Counted from the first letter of the stretch, positions 18,755 to 31,204 are shown. The stretch: 64,000 nucleotides of DNA from Goekera deserti (GCF_010685995.1 NZ_JAAGWK010000036.1:17615-81614); one strand, 5' to 3'. Translations and numbers: made by a program. The notes: generated by a model from the letters alone, not told the origin.

Positions 18755-19765
18755 ATGTACCCCGCCCTGCCCCCGGACCCCGCCCGGTACCCCGCCCTGC
18801 CCCCGGACCCCGCCCTGCCCCCGGACCCGGTCCGCCGCCCCCTGCCCGCCGGGCTGCCCCCCGCGGACTCCGCGCCCGCCCGGCTCCGCGTCGGCGTCGT
18901 CGGCGCCGGTCGCGTCGGTGCGGTCCTCGGTGCCGCCCTCGCCGCCGCCGGCCACGAGGTGGTCGCCGCCGCCGGCCTCTCCGCCGGGTCGCACGAGCGC
19001 GCCGCCCGGCTGCTGCCCGGTGTCCCGCTGCTGCCCACCGACCAGGTGGTCGCGATGAGCGACCTGGTCGTGCTCGCGGTCCCCGACGACACGCTGACCG
19101 GGCTGGTCGCCGGCCTGGCCGGGACCGGCGGCTGGCGCGCCGGCCAGCTGGTCTTCCACACCTCCGGGGCGCACGGCCTCGCCGTGCTGGCCCCGGCCGA
19201 GCGGGCCGGCGTGCTCAGCCTCGCCCTGCACCCGGCGATGACCTTCGCCGGCCGGCCGGAGGACGCCGACCGGCTCGTCGGCGCCCCGTTCGGGGTGACC
19301 AGCCGGCCCGAGCACCGCGCCGTCGGCGAGATGCTCGTGCTGGAGATGGGCGGCGAGCCGTTCTGGGTCGCCGAGCCCGACCGGGTGCTCTACCACGCGG
19401 CCCTGGTGGGCGGCGCCAACCACCTGGTCACGCTGGTCGCCGAGGCCGCCGACCTGCTGCGCACCGCCGGCGTGCAGTCCCCGGCGCGGGTGCTCGGCCC
19501 GCTGCTCACCGCCGCCCTGGACAACGCGCTGCGCCACGGCGACCAGGGCCTCACCGGGCCGGTCAGCCGCGGCGACGTCGGCACGGTGCACGACCACGTC
19601 GTCACGCTCACCGACCGGGCCCCGGCCGCGGTGGACTCCTACGTCGCCATGGCCCGGCGCACCACGCAGCGGGCGCTGTCCGCGGGCCGGCTCAAGCCGC
19701 ACGAGGGCGCCCCGCTGCTGGACCTGCTGGCCACCGCGGCGCAGGAGAACGGGGCCGCACGGTGA
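18755..19765 (+). CDS. Rossmann-fold oxidoreductase with DUF2520 domain, upstream of panC
   Basis: Predicted NAD(P)-binding protein of 336 aa. The first ~40 residues are an odd Pro-rich tail built from repeats of YPALPPDPA. The Rossmann core starts at [19 protein letters not shown] (GxGxxG near residue 50), with [11 protein letters not shown] following. The C-terminal half is the helical DUF2520 domain ([20 protein letters not shown], then [14 protein letters not shown]). The fold resembles ketopantoate reductase/6-phosphogluconate dehydrogenase. Direct overlap with panC suggests a pantothenate-related reduction, which is inference. Start ATG 18755 follows GAGAGG; GTG 18746 is an alternative. 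Confidence 0.82.
   Translation: MYPALPPDPARYPALPPDPALPPDPVRRPLPAGLPPADSAPARLRVGVVGAGRVGAVLGAALAAAGHEVVAAAGLSAGSHERAARLLPGVPLLPTDQVVAMSDLVVLAVPDDTLTGLVAGLAGTGGWRAGQLVFHTSGAHGLAVLAPAERAGVLSLALHPAMTFAGRPEDADRLVGAPFGVTSRPEHRAVGEMLVLEMGGEPFWVAEPDRVLYHAALVGGANHLVTLVAEAADLLRTAGVQSPARVLGPLLTAALDNALRHGDQGLTGPVSRGDVGTVHDHVVTLTDRAPAAVDSYVAMARRTTQRALSAGRLKPHEGAPLLDLLATAAQENGAAR
18758..18830 (+). repeat. Tandem repeat in the DUF2520 gene start
   Basis: A 30-bp unit beginning TACCCCGCCCTGCCCCCGGA is repeated once in full, then an 18-bp sub-unit again, encoding [10 protein letters not shown] / [14 protein letters not shown]. It is in frame and likely a recent slippage expansion of the N-terminal tail. Confidence 0.85.
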
Positions 19766-20613
19766 TCGGGGTGCTGCCCGCCGTGGCCGAGACGGTCGCC
19801 GACCTGCGCGCCGCCCGCGCCGCGCTGCCCGGCCCGGTCGTCCTGGTGCCCACGATGGGCGCCCTGCACGAGGGTCACCGGACGCTGGTCCGCGCCGCCC
19901 GCGCCTGGGGGGGCAGCGTGGTCGTCTCGGTGTTCGTGAACCCCACCCAGTTCGGCCCCGGTGAGGACTTCGACCGCTACCCCCGTACCTGGGACGCCGA
20001 CCTGGCGGCCCTCGCCGAGGAGGGCGCCGACCTGGTGTTCCACCCCGGCGTGGCCGACGTGTACCCCGCGGGTGCACTCGGCGTGGGCGTCGACCCCGGC
20101 CCACTCGGCTCGGTGCTGGAGGGCGCCGTCCGGCCCGGGCACTTCGCCGGGGTGCTCACCGTGGTCGCGAAGCTCTTCGGCCTGGTGCGGCCGGACGTCG
20201 CCGTGTTCGGGGAGAAGGACTACCAGCAGCTCACACTGATCCGGGCGATGGCCCGGGAGCTGGCCCTCGGCGTCGAGGTGGTCGGGGTGCCGACCGTGCG
20301 GGAGCCCGACGGGATGGCGCTGTCCTCCCGCAACCGCTACCTGTCCGGCGACCAGCGCCGCGCCGCCGCCGTGGTCTCGGCCGCGCTCCGCGCCGGGGCC
20401 GCAGCCGGCCCGGCGGGTCCCGCCGCGGTGCTCGCCGCCGCCCACGCCGTGCTGGCCGCCGAGCCCGGCCTGGTGCCGGACTACCTGGAGCTCACCGACC
20501 CCGACCTCGCCCCGGCCCCCGCCCGCGGCCCGGCCCGGCTGCTCGTCGCCGTCCGGGCCGGTTCGACCCGGCTGCTCGACAACGCCCCGATCGACCTCGG
20601 AGACCCCCGATGA
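19762..20613 (+). CDS. panC: Pantoate--beta-alanine ligase
   Basis: ATP-dependent condensation of pantoate with beta-alanine, the last step to pantothenate. It is 283 aa. Adenylate-forming motifs of the HIGH-type superfamily are present: [15 protein letters not shown] (residues about 29-43) and [30 protein letters not shown] and [20 protein letters not shown] complete the family pattern. GTG 19762 overlaps the DUF2520 stop (GTGA), and the stop overlaps panD (ATGA). Beta-alanine is supplied by the adjacent panD product. Confidence 0.97.
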   Translation: MIGVLPAVAETVADLRAARAALPGPVVLVPTMGALHEGHRTLVRAARAWGGSVVVSVFVNPTQFGPGEDFDRYPRTWDADLAALAEEGADLVFHPGVADVYPAGALGVGVDPGPLGSVLEGAVRPGHFAGVLTVVAKLFGLVRPDVAVFGEKDYQQLTLIRAMARELALGVEVVGVPTVREPDGMALSSRNRYLSGDQRRAAAVVSAALRAGAAAGPAGPAAVLAAAHAVLAAEPGLVPDYLELTDPDLAPAPARGPARLLVAVRAGSTRLLDNAPIDLGDPR

Positions 20614-21032
20614 TGCGCACCATGCTCAAGTCGAAGATCCACCGCGCCACCGTCACGCAGGCCGACCTGCACTACGTCGGCTCGGTCACCGTGGACGAGG
20701 ACCTGATGGACGCCGCCGACCTGCTGGCCGGCGAGCAGGTGGCCATCGTCGACGTCACCAACGGCGCGCGGCTGGAGACCTACGTGATCCCGGGGGAGCG
20801 CGGCAGCGGGGTGATCGGCATCAACGGTGCCGCCGCCCACCTGGTGCACCCCGGCGACCTGGTCATCCTGATCAGCTACGGGCTGGTCGACGACGCCGAC
20901 GCGAAGAGCCTGCTGCCCCGGGTGGTGCACGTCGACGCCGCCAACCGGGTGGTCGAGCTGGGTGCCGACCCGGCCGCGCCGTCCCCCGGGGTGCTCGGGC
21001 AGGTACGCGGCGACACCACCGCGTCGAGGTGA
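20610..21032 (+). CDS. panD: Aspartate 1-decarboxylase
   Basis: Makes beta-alanine from L-aspartate using a self-generated pyruvoyl group. It is 140 aa. The zymogen cleavage site G24-S25 sits in [15 protein letters not shown], and the N-terminal [13 protein letters not shown] (conserved Lys9 and His11) matches the family numbering when ATG 20610 is used. [21 protein letters not shown] is also conserved. The last ~20 residues are a variable tail. Coupled by 4-nt overlaps to panC and nadB, which gives the cluster two aspartate-consuming enzymes in a row. Confidence 0.97.
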   Translation: MMRTMLKSKIHRATVTQADLHYVGSVTVDEDLMDAADLLAGEQVAIVDVTNGARLETYVIPGERGSGVIGINGAAAHLVHPGDLVILISYGLVDDADAKSLLPRVVHVDAANRVVELGADPAAPSPGVLGQVRGDTTASR

Positions 21033-22720
21033 GCACCCGCACCGCGGACGCGCCGACGTCCGCGGGCGCCGCCCTGCCGCGGCGGCTCACCGCGCCGGCG
21101 CCGGGCTGGGAGCTCACCGCGGACGTGTGCGTGGTCGGCTCCGGGGTCGCCGGGCTCTGCGTGGCGCTGCACGCCCGCGCCGCGGGGCTGTCGGTCGCGG
21201 TGGTCACCAAGGTGCAGGTGGACGACGGCTCGACCCGCTGGGCGCAGGGTGGGATCGCCGCGGTCCTGGGTGCCGGGGACACCGCGGCCGCCCACGCCCG
21301 GGACACCGAGGTGGCCGGGGTCGGGCTGTGCGAGCCGGCGGCGGTGCACGCGCTGGTCACCGAGGGCCCGGAGCGGCTGCACCAGCTGATCTGCTGGGGC
21401 GCCGCCTTCGACCGCGACCACCGCGGGCACCTGCTGCTCACCCGTGAGGGCGGGCACCACGCCGACCGGATCGTGCACGCCGGCGGGGACGCCACCGGCG
21501 CCGAGGTGCAGCGCGCCCTGCAGGACGCCGTCACCGCCGACCCCGGCGTCACCCTGATCGAGCACGCGATGGTGCTGGACCTGCTGACCACCGTGGACGG
21601 CCGCGCCGCCGGGGTGACGCTGCACGTGCTCGGCGAGGGCACCGCCGACGGGGTGGGCGCGGTGCGCTCCCGGGCCGTCGTGCTCGCCACCGGCGGGATG
21701 GGCCAGGTGTACGCCGCCACCACCAACCCCTCGGTGTCCACCGGGGACGGCGTCGCCCTGGGCCTGCGCGCCGGCGCGGTCGCCACCGACCTGGAGTTCG
21801 TCCAGTTCCACCCCACCTCGCTGTACCTGGGCGCCGGGCTGCGCGGTCAGCAGCCGCTGGTCTCCGAGGCACTGCGCGGGGAGGGCGCCGTGCTGCTGGA
21901 CCGGAACGGCGTGCGGTTCATGACCGACGTGCACCCGCTGGCCGACCTCGCCCCGCGCGACGTCGTCGCCAAGGCCATCACCCGCGTGCAGCTGCGCGAC
22001 GGCGTCGACCACGTGCACCTGGACGCCCGGGCGGTGCCCGACCTGGCGCAGCGGTTCCCGACGATCGTGGGCCGCTGCCGCGAGGCCGGCATCGACCCGG
22101 TCACCGACCTGGTCCCGGTGACCCCTGCCGCGCACTACGCCTCCGGCGGGCTGGCCACCGACCTCGACGGCCGCACCACCCTGCCCGGGCTGTACGCCTG
22201 CGGCGAGGTGGCCTGCACCGGCGTGCACGGGGCCAACCGGCTGGCGTCCAACTCGCTGCTGGAGGGGCTGGTGTTCGCCGGGCGGATCGGGGCCGCGCTG
22301 GCCGCCGGGCTGCCGCTGGCCGGCGAGCCCGCCGCACCCGGCCCCGACCAGGACGGCCTGCTGGACCCCGGCGCGCGGGACCAGCTCACCGGCACCATGT
22401 CCGGCCGGGTCGGGGCGCTGCGCACCGCCGAGGGGCTCGCCGCGGCCACCGACGAGCTGGCCCGGCTGCGCAGCTCCGTCGGCCGGGGCCCGCTGCCCAC
22501 CCCCGGGGTGGCCAGCTGGGAGGCCACCGACCTGCTGGCCGTGGCCAGCGCGCTCACCGTCGCCGCCAGCGCCCGGGCCGAGACGCGCGGCTGCCACTGG
22601 CGGGCCGACCACCCGGACGCCGTCGAGGACTGGCGGGTGCACCTGGACGTCCGGCTGGGCGAGGACGGGCCGGAGCTGACCCGCCGTCCGGTCGGCGTCC
22701 CGGTGGTGCAGCCGTGGTGA
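21029..22720 (+). CDS. nadB: L-aspartate oxidase
   Basis: FAD enzyme oxidising L-aspartate to iminoaspartate, the first step of de novo NAD synthesis; it works with NadA, which is not in this window. It is 563 aa. The dinucleotide-binding motif is [15 protein letters not shown] near residue 38. [17 protein letters not shown] and [17 protein letters not shown] blocks follow, then [12 protein letters not shown] and [24 protein letters not shown] near residue 370. The [17 protein letters not shown] signature is also present. GTG 21029 overlaps panD (GTGA). Loss of nadA from the cluster is notable but may only mean it lies elsewhere. Confidence 0.95.
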   Translation: MSTRTADAPTSAGAALPRRLTAPAPGWELTADVCVVGSGVAGLCVALHARAAGLSVAVVTKVQVDDGSTRWAQGGIAAVLGAGDTAAAHARDTEVAGVGLCEPAAVHALVTEGPERLHQLICWGAAFDRDHRGHLLLTREGGHHADRIVHAGGDATGAEVQRALQDAVTADPGVTLIEHAMVLDLLTTVDGRAAGVTLHVLGEGTADGVGAVRSRAVVLATGGMGQVYAATTNPSVSTGDGVALGLRAGAVATDLEFVQFHPTSLYLGAGLRGQQPLVSEALRGEGAVLLDRNGVRFMTDVHPLADLAPRDVVAKAITRVQLRDGVDHVHLDARAVPDLAQRFPTIVGRCREAGIDPVTDLVPVTPAAHYASGGLATDLDGRTTLPGLYACGEVACTGVHGANRLASNSLLEGLVFAGRIGAALAAGLPLAGEPAAPGPDQDGLLDPGARDQLTGTMSGRVGALRTAEGLAAATDELARLRSSVGRGPLPTPGVASWEATDLLAVASALTVAASARAETRGCHWRADHPDAVEDWRVHLDVRLGEDGPELTRRPVGVPVVQPW

Positions 22721-23637
22721 GCAGCACTCCGGCCGACCCGGCGTCGCTGGAGGGCACCGGCCTGTCCGAGGCGTGGGTGACCGAGCTGGTCGAGCGCACC
22801 CTCACCGAGGACCTCACCGGCGGCCCGCCGCTGCCGCACGCGCCCGACCTGGCGGTGCGGCACGACGTCACCAGCTCGGCGACCATCGCGGCCACCCGGT
22901 TCGGCACCGCCGACCTGGTGGCCCGGGCGCCCGGCGTCGTCGCCGGGCTGCCGGTGGCCGCCCGGGTGTTCCAGCGGCTGGCACCGGGCGTCACGCTCAC
23001 CGCCGGCGCCCGGGACGGCGACACCGTGGCCACCGGCGACGTGCTGCTGACCGTGCGCGGGCCGGTGCGGGCACTGCTCGCCGCCGAGCGCAGCGCGCTC
23101 AACATCGCCAGCCGGGCCAGCGGCATCGCCACCGCCACCCGCGCCTGGGTCGAGGCGGTCGCCGGCACCGGGGCCGTGGTGCTGGACACCCGCAAGACCA
23201 CCCCCGGCCTGCGGCCGCTGGAGAAGTACGCCGTGCGCTGCGGGGGCGGATCGAACAAGCGGATGGGCCTCTACGACGTGGCGATGGTCAAGGACAACCA
23301 CGTCGCCGCCGCGGGCTCGGTCGCCGACGCCGTCGCGCTGGTGCGGGAGTGCGCCCCGTCGGTCCCCGTGCAGGTGGAGGTGGACACCGTCGCGCAGGCG
23401 GCCGAGGCCGTCGCGGCCGGCGCGGACTTCCTGCTCTGCGACAACATGCCGCCCGCGGTGCTCCGCGAGGTGGTGGCCGTGGTCGCCGGGCGGGCCGAGC
23501 TGGAGGCCACCGGCGGGCTGACGCTGGGCGTCGCCCGCGAGGTTGCCGCCACCGGCGTGGACTTCCTCTCCGTCGGGGCGCTCACCCACTCCGCGCCGAT
23601 CCTCGACCTCGCCCTGGACCTGCGGGCGGCCGGCTGA
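22717..23637 (+). CDS. nadC: Nicotinate-nucleotide pyrophosphorylase (quinolinate phosphoribosyltransferase)
   Basis: Converts quinolinate and PRPP to nicotinate mononucleotide. It is 306 aa from GTG 22717 (GTG 22714 adds one residue). Landmarks: LTEDLTGG near the N-terminus, [21 protein letters not shown] helix, [23 protein letters not shown] (substrate Arg/Lys/His region near residue 155), HNxxLxD-equivalent [13 protein letters not shown], and [12 protein letters not shown] with FLLCDNMPP. It shows ATSG... to [22 protein letters not shown] at the C-terminus. It overlaps nadB and coaX by a few nucleotides. Confidence 0.95.
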   Translation: MSSTPADPASLEGTGLSEAWVTELVERTLTEDLTGGPPLPHAPDLAVRHDVTSSATIAATRFGTADLVARAPGVVAGLPVAARVFQRLAPGVTLTAGARDGDTVATGDVLLTVRGPVRALLAAERSALNIASRASGIATATRAWVEAVAGTGAVVLDTRKTTPGLRPLEKYAVRCGGGSNKRMGLYDVAMVKDNHVAAAGSVADAVALVRECAPSVPVQVEVDTVAQAAEAVAAGADFLLCDNMPPAVLREVVAVVAGRAELEATGGLTLGVAREVAATGVDFLSVGALTHSAPILDLALDLRAAG

Positions 23638-24425
23638 TGCTGCTCGCGGTCGACATCGGCAACAGCCAGACCGTCCTGGCCACCTTCGACGGCGACCGCC
23701 GGGTCGGCTGCTGGCGGGTGACCACCCACGCCCGGGCCACCGCCGACGAGCTGCAGCTGCTCTGGCGCGGGCTGCTGCGCGACGCCGACGTCACCGCGGT
23801 GGCGGCGTGCTCCACCGTGCCCGCGCTGCTGCCGGCGCTGCGCCAGCTGCTGGCCCGCCTCGACCTGCCGGTGGTGCTGATCGGCCCCGGCGTGCGCACC
23901 GGCGTCCCGCTGCACGTGGACAACCCGCGCGAGGTCGGCTCCGACCGCGTGGTCACCGCCCTGGCCGCGCACGAGATGTTCGGCCGCCGGCCCGACGGCA
24001 CCGGCCGGCCGGTCGTCGTCGTCGACTTCGGCACGTCCACCAACGTCGACGCCGTCGGCCCGGACGGGCAGTTCCTCGGCGGCGCGCTGGCCCCCGGCGT
24101 GGAGGTGAGCCTGCAGGCGCTGACCGACCGGGCCGCGCAGCTGCGCTCGGTGGAGCTCACCACCCCGGCCCAGGCGATCGGCAAGAACACCGTGGCCGCC
24201 CTGCAGTCCGGGCTGGTGCTGGGCTTCGCCGGGCTGGTCGACGGGCTGGTGGGCCGGATCGCGGCGGAGCTGGTCGCCCAGTTCGGCGCCGCCCCGGTCG
24301 TCGTCGCCACCGGCGGGCTGGCCCCACTGGTCGTGGACAGCTGCCGCTCGATCGGGGAGCGGGAGCCCGACCTCACCGTGCACGGCCTGCGGCTGGCCTT
24401 CGCCCGGCACCACGCCGGGCGCTGA
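23637..24425 (+). CDS. coaX: Type III pantothenate kinase
   Basis: Phosphorylates pantothenate to 4-phosphopantothenate, the committing step of CoA synthesis; it acts directly downstream of PanC. It is 262 aa of the ASKHA fold. The N-terminal motif is [17 protein letters not shown] (phosphate 1), then [18 protein letters not shown] and [16 protein letters not shown] (phosphate 2, catalytic Asp), [15 protein letters not shown] and [12 protein letters not shown] (adenosine). Its ATG shares the A of the nadC TGA. It ends the DUF2520-pan-nad operon. Confidence 0.96.
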   Translation: MLLAVDIGNSQTVLATFDGDRRVGCWRVTTHARATADELQLLWRGLLRDADVTAVAACSTVPALLPALRQLLARLDLPVVLIGPGVRTGVPLHVDNPREVGSDRVVTALAAHEMFGRRPDGTGRPVVVVDFGTSTNVDAVGPDGQFLGGALAPGVEVSLQALTDRAAQLRSVELTTPAQAIGKNTVAALQSGLVLGFAGLVDGLVGRIAAELVAQFGAAPVVVATGGLAPLVVDSCRSIGEREPDLTVHGLRLAFARHHAGR

Positions 24426-24468
24426 CCGGCCCCCGCGGCACCGCGCCCGGCGGCCGGGGCCCGGTCCG

Positions 24469-24474
24469 TAGGCT
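24469..24474 (+). promoter_or_regulatory. -10 box TAGGCT upstream of lysS
   Basis: TAGGCT lies 7 nt before GTG 24482. The mRNA is expected to be leaderless, and the box separates lysS from the upstream coaX operon. Confidence 0.5.
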
Positions 24475-24481
24475 CGGCACC

Positions 24482-25993
24482 GTGATCGAGGAACCGCCCG
24501 GCCCGACCGACGACGAACTGCCCGAGCAGGTGCGGGTGCGGCGCGCCAAGCTGGACCGGCTGCGCGGCGCGGGCGTCGACCCCTACCCGGTCGCGGTGGC
24601 CCGGACGACGTCCCTGGCGCAGGTCCGGGCCGCGCACCCGGACCTGGAGCCGGACACGATGACGGGGGAGACCGTCGGCGTCACCGGGCGGGTGATCTTC
24701 TCCCGCAACACCGGCAAGCTGTGCTTCGCGACCCTGCGCGAGGGCGGCACCGAGCTGCAGGTCATGCTGTCGCGCGACCGGGTGGGGGAGGAGCAGCTGG
24801 CGGCGTGGAAGGCCGACGTCGACCTCGGCGACCACGTGCTGGTCACCGGCGAGGTGGGCACCTCCCGGCGCGGCGAGCTGTCGGTGTTCGCCGACTCCTG
24901 GCAGCTCGCGGCCAAGGCGCTGCGGCCGCTGCCGGTGGCGCACAAGCCGATGAGCGAGGAGCTGCGGGTCCGCCGCCGCTACGTCGACCTGATCGTGCGC
25001 GACGAGGCCCGGCGCACGGTGCACCAGCGGGCCACGGTGATGTCCACCCTGCGCGCCGGCCTCACCGCCCGGTCGTTCCTCGAGGTCGAGACGCCGATGC
25101 TGCAGAACGTGCACGGCGGGGCCACCGCGCGGCCGTTCCGCACGCACATGAACGCCTTCGACCTCGACCTCTACCTGCGGATCGCCCCGGAGCTCTTCCT
25201 CAAGCGCTGCATCGTGGGCGGGCTGGACCGGGTGTTCGAGATCAACCGCAACTTCCGCAACGAGGGCGCGGACAGCTCGCACTCGCCCGAGTTCGCCATG
25301 CTCGAGGCCTACGCGGCGTACTGGGACTACCAGTCGATGGCCACCATGACCCGTGAGCTGGTGCAGGAGTCCTGCGTCGCGCTGTTCGGCGACCACGTGG
25401 CCCGGCACCACGACGGCACCGAGCTGGACCTCTCCGGGGTGTGGCCGCAGGTGCCGCTCTACGGCGCCGTCTCCGAGGCGGTGGGCGAGGAGGTCACGCC
25501 GGAGACCCCGGTGCAGGCGCTGCGCGCCCTCGCCGAGCGGCACGAGGTCGGCGTGGACCCCGCCTGGTCGCCGGGCAAGGTGGTGGAGGAGCTCTTCGAG
25601 GCCCTCGTGCAGCACACGCTGCAGTCGCCGACCTTCGTGGTCGACTACCCGCTGGACACCTCGCCGCTGACCCGGGCCCACCGCACCACGCCCGGCCTGG
25701 CGGAGAAGTGGGACCTGTACATCGGCGGCATCGAGCAGGGGACGGCGTACTCCGAGCTGGTCGACCCGGTCGCCCAGCGGGAACGGTTCACCGCGCAGGC
25801 ACTGCTGGCGGCGGCCGGCGACCCCGAGGCCATGGCGCTGGACGAGGACTTCCTGGAAGCACTCGAGTACGGGATGCCGCCGACCGGTGGCATGGGATTC
25901 GGCATGGACCGGCTGATGATGACGCTCACCGGACTGGGGATCAGGGAGACCATCCTCTTCCCACTCGTCCGGCCGCTCACCCCGCATGGATGA
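24482..25993 (+). CDS. lysS: Lysyl-tRNA synthetase (class II)
   Basis: Charges tRNA-Lys. It is 503 aa. The N-terminal OB-fold anticodon-binding domain (about residues 55-150; [21 protein letters not shown]) precedes the catalytic core. Class II motifs: motif 1 around [12 protein letters not shown], motif 2 [24 protein letters not shown], motif 3 [13 protein letters not shown] near the C-terminus. KHMS-like signatures are absent, as expected for class II. GTG 24482 is chosen for the -10 box 7 nt upstream and the family start. An open frame continues upstream into coaX and is not coding. Confidence 0.96.
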   Translation: MIEEPPGPTDDELPEQVRVRRAKLDRLRGAGVDPYPVAVARTTSLAQVRAAHPDLEPDTMTGETVGVTGRVIFSRNTGKLCFATLREGGTELQVMLSRDRVGEEQLAAWKADVDLGDHVLVTGEVGTSRRGELSVFADSWQLAAKALRPLPVAHKPMSEELRVRRRYVDLIVRDEARRTVHQRATVMSTLRAGLTARSFLEVETPMLQNVHGGATARPFRTHMNAFDLDLYLRIAPELFLKRCIVGGLDRVFEINRNFRNEGADSSHSPEFAMLEAYAAYWDYQSMATMTRELVQESCVALFGDHVARHHDGTELDLSGVWPQVPLYGAVSEAVGEEVTPETPVQALRALAERHEVGVDPAWSPGKVVEELFEALVQHTLQSPTFVVDYPLDTSPLTRAHRTTPGLAEKWDLYIGGIEQGTAYSELVDPVAQRERFTAQALLAAAGDPEAMALDEDFLEALEYGMPPTGGMGFGMDRLMMTLTGLGIRETILFPLVRPLTPHG

Positions 25994-26128
25994 CATTCGT
26001 CCACCCGCGCATTCATGAACACGCCGGGAATGCACTTCCCCGCGCAATGTGTGGTGAAATGGCCTGGTCGTCCACCCGGGCGATCCAGAACAGGCCACGG
26101 GGGCCCGAATTCCAGGAGAGAGAACACA

Positions 26129-26482
26129 ATGGCTCGCAAGGTCACGGTCGTACTGAGTGACGACCTCGACGAGAACATCCCCGCCGACGAGACGGTCTCG
26201 TTCTCACTCGACGGGACCGCCTACGAGATCGACCTCTCCGAGAAGAACGCCGCCGCACTCCGCGAGGCCTTCTCCACCTATGTCGAGGCCGCCCGCAAGG
26301 TGACCCGCGGTACCTCGCGCGCCTCCGGTGCCGGCCGTTCCCGCGCCACCGGCGGCGGTGGCCGGATGGACCGCGAGCAGGCCGGCGCCATCCGCGACTG
26401 GGCCCGCAAGAACGGCCACGCGGTGAGCGACCGCGGCCGCATCCCGGCCAGCGTCGTCGAGGCCTACGAAGCCGCTCACTGA
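26129..26482 (+). CDS. lsr2: Lsr2 nucleoid-associated xenogeneic silencer
   Basis: H-NS-like protein that oligomerises, binds AT-rich DNA and silences acquired genes. It is 117 aa. The N-terminal dimerisation domain starts [14 protein letters not shown], with [26 protein letters not shown] Ser/Arg/Gly-rich linker (about 62-80) follows, then the C-terminal DNA-binding domain [27 protein letters not shown], whose RGR enters the minor groove. A strong AGGAGAGAGA ribosome site precedes ATG 26129. The 135-nt upstream gap is more AT-rich than its surroundings and presumably holds its promoter. Lsr2 beside lysS and clpC is a common actinobacterial arrangement. Confidence 0.96.
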   Translation: MARKVTVVLSDDLDENIPADETVSFSLDGTAYEIDLSEKNAAALREAFSTYVEAARKVTRGTSRASGAGRSRATGGGGRMDREQAGAIRDWARKNGHAVSDRGRIPASVVEAYEAAH

Positions 26483-26541
26483 GGCCTCGTCCCGAGGCTC
26501 GCCGCGCGCGGAGCGTGCGGGGAGGAGGACGAGGTCCTTCT

Positions 26542-26592
26542 CCCCTTCGCCCCCCACCACGAACGAGCTCGCGGCGGGGCCCTGCGAAGGGG
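26542..26592 (+). repeat. Conserved-core intergenic hairpin, copy A
   Basis: Outer stem CCCCTTCGC (26542-26550) with GCGAAGGGG (26584-26592). Inside is the core CCCCCACCACGA-n-GCTCGCGGCGGGGCCCT shared with copy B after clpC and, less closely, with the copies near 46,050. The outer stem differs in sequence from copy B but stays perfectly paired. Confidence 0.75.
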
Positions 26593-26594
26593 CC

Positions 26595-26664
26595 GTTCCA
26601 TCCGGCGTGCGGTGGCCTCCCCGAGGGGTCGTCCCACCCGGCGTGCGGTGGCCTCCCCGAGGGG
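26595..26664 (+). repeat. Direct repeat, 34-bp units, 36-bp period
   Basis: Two units of the form GTYCCAYCCGGCGTGCGGTG followed by GCCTCCCCGAGGGG (26595-26628 and 26631-26664), with two mismatches. Noncoding; origin unknown. Confidence 0.8.
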
Positions 26665-26679
26665 GCCGCGCAGGCGGTC

Positions 26680-26710
26680 ACGGCCCGTCCCCTGAGCGGG
26701 GGCGGGCCGT
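26680..26710 (+). terminator. Terminator hairpin
   Basis: 13-bp stem (ACGGCCCGTCCCC with GGGGGCGGGCCGT, one T-G pair) and a 5-nt loop. It follows lsr2 at a distance and isolates clpC from upstream transcription. Confidence 0.65.
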
Positions 26711-26965
26711 CGTCGTCCCTGGGGACCGGCAGGGCGTCCGCTGAGGGCGTAACGCCGGCGGAACACCGATCCGGCACCGTCAGTTGGACCGGGCAGCCAC
26801 TTCTGCACCAAGGTGGGTCATCACCGGCAGGGCAGCGTGGTCCATGACTACAGTGGAAAGACCGGTGCCCTCAGCGAGCGCCGACATGACGTCGGGTGAC
26901 ACCTCTCCCCGCTGCGGCGGGGGGACTGAGCACAGCAGGTCCGCACCGCGCAGAGGAGAAGTGAG

Positions 26966-29512
<2,547 letters not shown>

Positions 29513-29519
29513 CGAAGGA

Positions 29520-29570
29520 CCCCCGTGCCCCCCACCACGAGCACGCTCGCGGCGGGGCCCTGCACGGGGG
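29520..29570 (+). repeat. Conserved-core intergenic hairpin, copy B
   Basis: Outer stem CCCCCGTGC with GCACGGGGG, perfect 9 bp, enclosing CCCCCACCACGA-n-GCTCGCGGCGGGGCCCT, the same core as copy A (26542-26592). It begins 8 nt after the clpC stop. Confidence 0.75.
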
Positions 29571-29580
29571 CCTGCTGACC

Positions 29581-29616
29581 GAGGCCGCCCCCGCTCCCAC
29601 GAGCGGGGGCGGCCTC
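29581..29616 (+). terminator. clpC terminator hairpin
   Basis: Perfect 15-bp GC stem (GAGGCCGCCCCCGCT and complement) with a 6-nt loop, no U-tract. Confidence 0.75.
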
Positions 29617-29685
29617 CGTCGTCCCGGGCCGGACCCGCGCGGCCGCCCGGCCGTGGACGTCACGCGCGAGCCCCCCACCCTGCCG

Positions 29686-29745
29686 CCAGGATCGACACGA
29701 ACTGCCCGCCGAGATGGCCATCTTGGCGGGCAGTTCGTGTCTCCT
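29686..29745. repeat. Intergenic palindrome, copy 2
   Basis: Same element as 2571-2632, centred on GATGGCCATC (29717/29718). Arms pair from 29694 to 29741 with one G-T wobble (29711/29724). The outer AGGA/TCCT ends pair again after a small bulge. Two arm positions are changed relative to copy 1 on both sides, preserving pairing. It lies between the convergent clpC and mutY genes. Confidence 0.8.
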
Positions 29746-29785
29746 CGGGATCCCATGGTGGGCGGGAGCTGGTTCCGGACGGAGG

Positions 29786-30670
29786 TCAGGTGGGGAGGGT
29801 GAAGCGGCCGTCCGGGGTCTGGTCGACCAGGCGGTCGGCGAGCAGGGAGTCCAGGCAGCGGGAGCGCTGGACGGCGTCGTCCCAGACCCGGTCCAGCTGG
29901 TCCTGCTCGACCGGCGCGGTGGCGGCGCGGAGCACGTCGAGCAGCCGGCCCCGTACCTGCCGGTCGGTGCCGGCGAACTTCTGCACCTTCCGGGCCGGGC
30001 CGTCGTACGCGGGGGAGCCGGCCAGCCGCCAGGCGCAGCGGTCGCGCACCGGGCAGGCCCCACAGCGGGGGGTGCCGGCGACGCAGAGCAGCGCTCCCAG
30101 CTCCATCACCGCCACCGAGAAGCGCACGGCGCGGTCGTGGTCGGCGGGCGCGAGTGCCGCGATGTCGAGCAGGTCGGTGGCCCGGGCCGGTGCCGCCTCG
30201 GCCCGGCCGTGCACCATCCGGGCGACGACCCGGCGCACGTTGGTGTCCACCACCGGCTGTCGCTGGCCGTAGCCGAAGCAGGCCACCGCCCGCGCGGTGT
30301 AGGTGCCGATGCCCGGCAGCGACTCCAGCACCGCGACGTCGTCCGGGACGACGTCGCCGTGCTCGGCCGCCACCACCGCGGCGGCCTCGCGCAGCCGCAG
30401 CGCCCGCCGCGGGTAGCCGAGCTTGCCCCAGGCGCGGATGACGTCGGCCGGGCTGGCGGCGGCCAGCGCGGCCGGGCTGGGCCAGCGGGCCAGCCACTCC
30501 CGCCAGACCGGCTCCACCCGGGCGACGGGCGTCTGCTGCAGCATCACCTCGCTGACCAGCACCGCCCATGCGTCCACACCGGGACGGCGCCAGGGCAGGT
30601 CACGCGCGGCCCGGTCGTACCAGTCGACGATCAGGTCACCGCGGTCGTCGGTGCGAGGGGTGCTGGTCAC
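29786..30670 (-). CDS. mutY: A/G-specific adenine DNA glycosylase
   Basis: Removes adenine mispaired with 8-oxoguanine. It is 294 aa. The helix-hairpin-helix-GPD fold is seen in VSEVMLQQTPVARV (catalytic Glu near residue 40), LPGIGTYTARAVACFGYG and PVVDTNVRRV (catalytic Asp near 140). The 4Fe-4S cluster is C-x6-C-x2-C-x5-C in CVAGTPRCGACPVRDRC near residue 205. The C-terminal domain is short, like mycobacterial MutY. GTG 30670 is chosen. It converges with clpC and is read away from disA-radA; both belong to genome maintenance. Confidence 0.94.
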   Translation of the reverse strand: MTSTPRTDDRGDLIVDWYDRAARDLPWRRPGVDAWAVLVSEVMLQQTPVARVEPVWREWLARWPSPAALAAASPADVIRAWGKLGYPRRALRLREAAAVVAAEHGDVVPDDVAVLESLPGIGTYTARAVACFGYGQRQPVVDTNVRRVVARMVHGRAEAAPARATDLLDIAALAPADHDRAVRFSVAVMELGALLCVAGTPRCGACPVRDRCAWRLAGSPAYDGPARKVQKFAGTDRQVRGRLLDVLRAATAPVEQDQLDRVWDDAVQRSRCLDSLLADRLVDQTPDGRFTLPT

Positions 30671-30745
30671 GGGTGCCCAGTCTCCCCGCTCCCGCGGTGG
30701 CTGGCCACGACCGCCCCGTCACGCACACGGGCGGTGCCGCGGGGC

Positions 30746-31051
30746 TCAGCTGCCGTACGGGGCGGTGCGGGACACCTCGTGCACCGTGATGGTCGGCTCC
30801 GCGGTGATCATGTCCGGCAGCTTCGAGAGGGCCTCGGCGAGCTCGGGGGTGCCCATGTGCCGGTCGAGGTCCTCCCGGGACTCCCACTGCTCGATCGAGG
30901 TGAACGCGTTCGGGTCCTCGATGTCGCTGGTGAACACGTAGCTCGTGCAACCCTGCTCACCGCGCGAGCGCCTCGCCAGGCCGGCCAGCAGGGCCACCAT
31001 GTCCTCGCGGCGGTCGGGGCGGGCGTGGGCGGCGGCGATGACGAGGATCAT
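30746..31051 (-). CDS. Antibiotic biosynthesis monooxygenase-domain protein
   Basis: Small dimeric alpha+beta-barrel protein of 101 aa, 75 nt upstream of mutY on the same strand. The ABM pattern is visible: MILVIAAAHARPDRREDMVALL, then EQGCTSYVFTSDIEDPNAFTSIEQWESREDLDRHMGTPE, where the aromatic residues and the His line the usual pocket. Family members are quinol monooxygenases or cofactor-free oxygenases, and many have no known substrate. Assignment of an activity is not possible here. Confidence 0.85.
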   Translation of the reverse strand: MILVIAAAHARPDRREDMVALLAGLARRSRGEQGCTSYVFTSDIEDPNAFTSIEQWESREDLDRHMGTPELAEALSKLPDMITAEPTITVHEVSRTAPYGS

Positions 31052-31192
31052 GGCCGCAGGCTGGCACGTCGATGGCCCGCGCGCCACCGCCCGGCGCACC
31101 GGGAGGCCCCCGCAGCACGCTGGACAGGCCCGGAGCACCCGGGGCGGGCCGGGCCGGCGGCGTGCCGGTCGGTGCCCGGTCGGCGGCGCGGC

Positions 31193-31198
31193 TACCGT
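31193..31198 (+). promoter_or_regulatory. -10 box TACCGT, probable leaderless start
   Basis: TACCGT lies 6 nt before GTG 31205. Confidence 0.45.
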
Positions 31199-31204
31199 GC
31201 TCGT

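Larger units (their letters stand above)
26483..26965. other. 483-nt lsr2-clpC intergenic region with hairpins and repeats
   Basis: No gene is seen. In order it contains a small GCCTCG/CGAGGC hairpin right after lsr2, a conserved-core hairpin (26542-26592), a 36-bp-period direct repeat (26595-26664), a strong terminator (26680-26710) and then the clpC leader. The leader holds a CCGAC/GTCGG inverted repeat (26881-26895) and a CCCCGC-TGCG-GCGGGG hairpin (26907-26922) about 45 nt before the clpC start. A TACAGT hexamer (26849-26854) is a possible -10 box, without a clear -35. Heat-shock/ClgR control of clpC is known in relatives, but no ClgR box could be assigned. Confidence 0.5.

Noticed and set aside
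26515..26847. Small plus-strand open frame between lsr2 and clpC
   Set aside because: It runs through the hairpins and the direct repeat, has no ribosome site and has a Gly/Pro/Arg repeat-only translation.
29786..30670. mutY thought truncated because it lacks a long C-terminal NUDIX-like domain
   Set aside because: At 294 aa with an intact FeS loop it matches the usual length of actinobacterial MutY, so nothing is missing.
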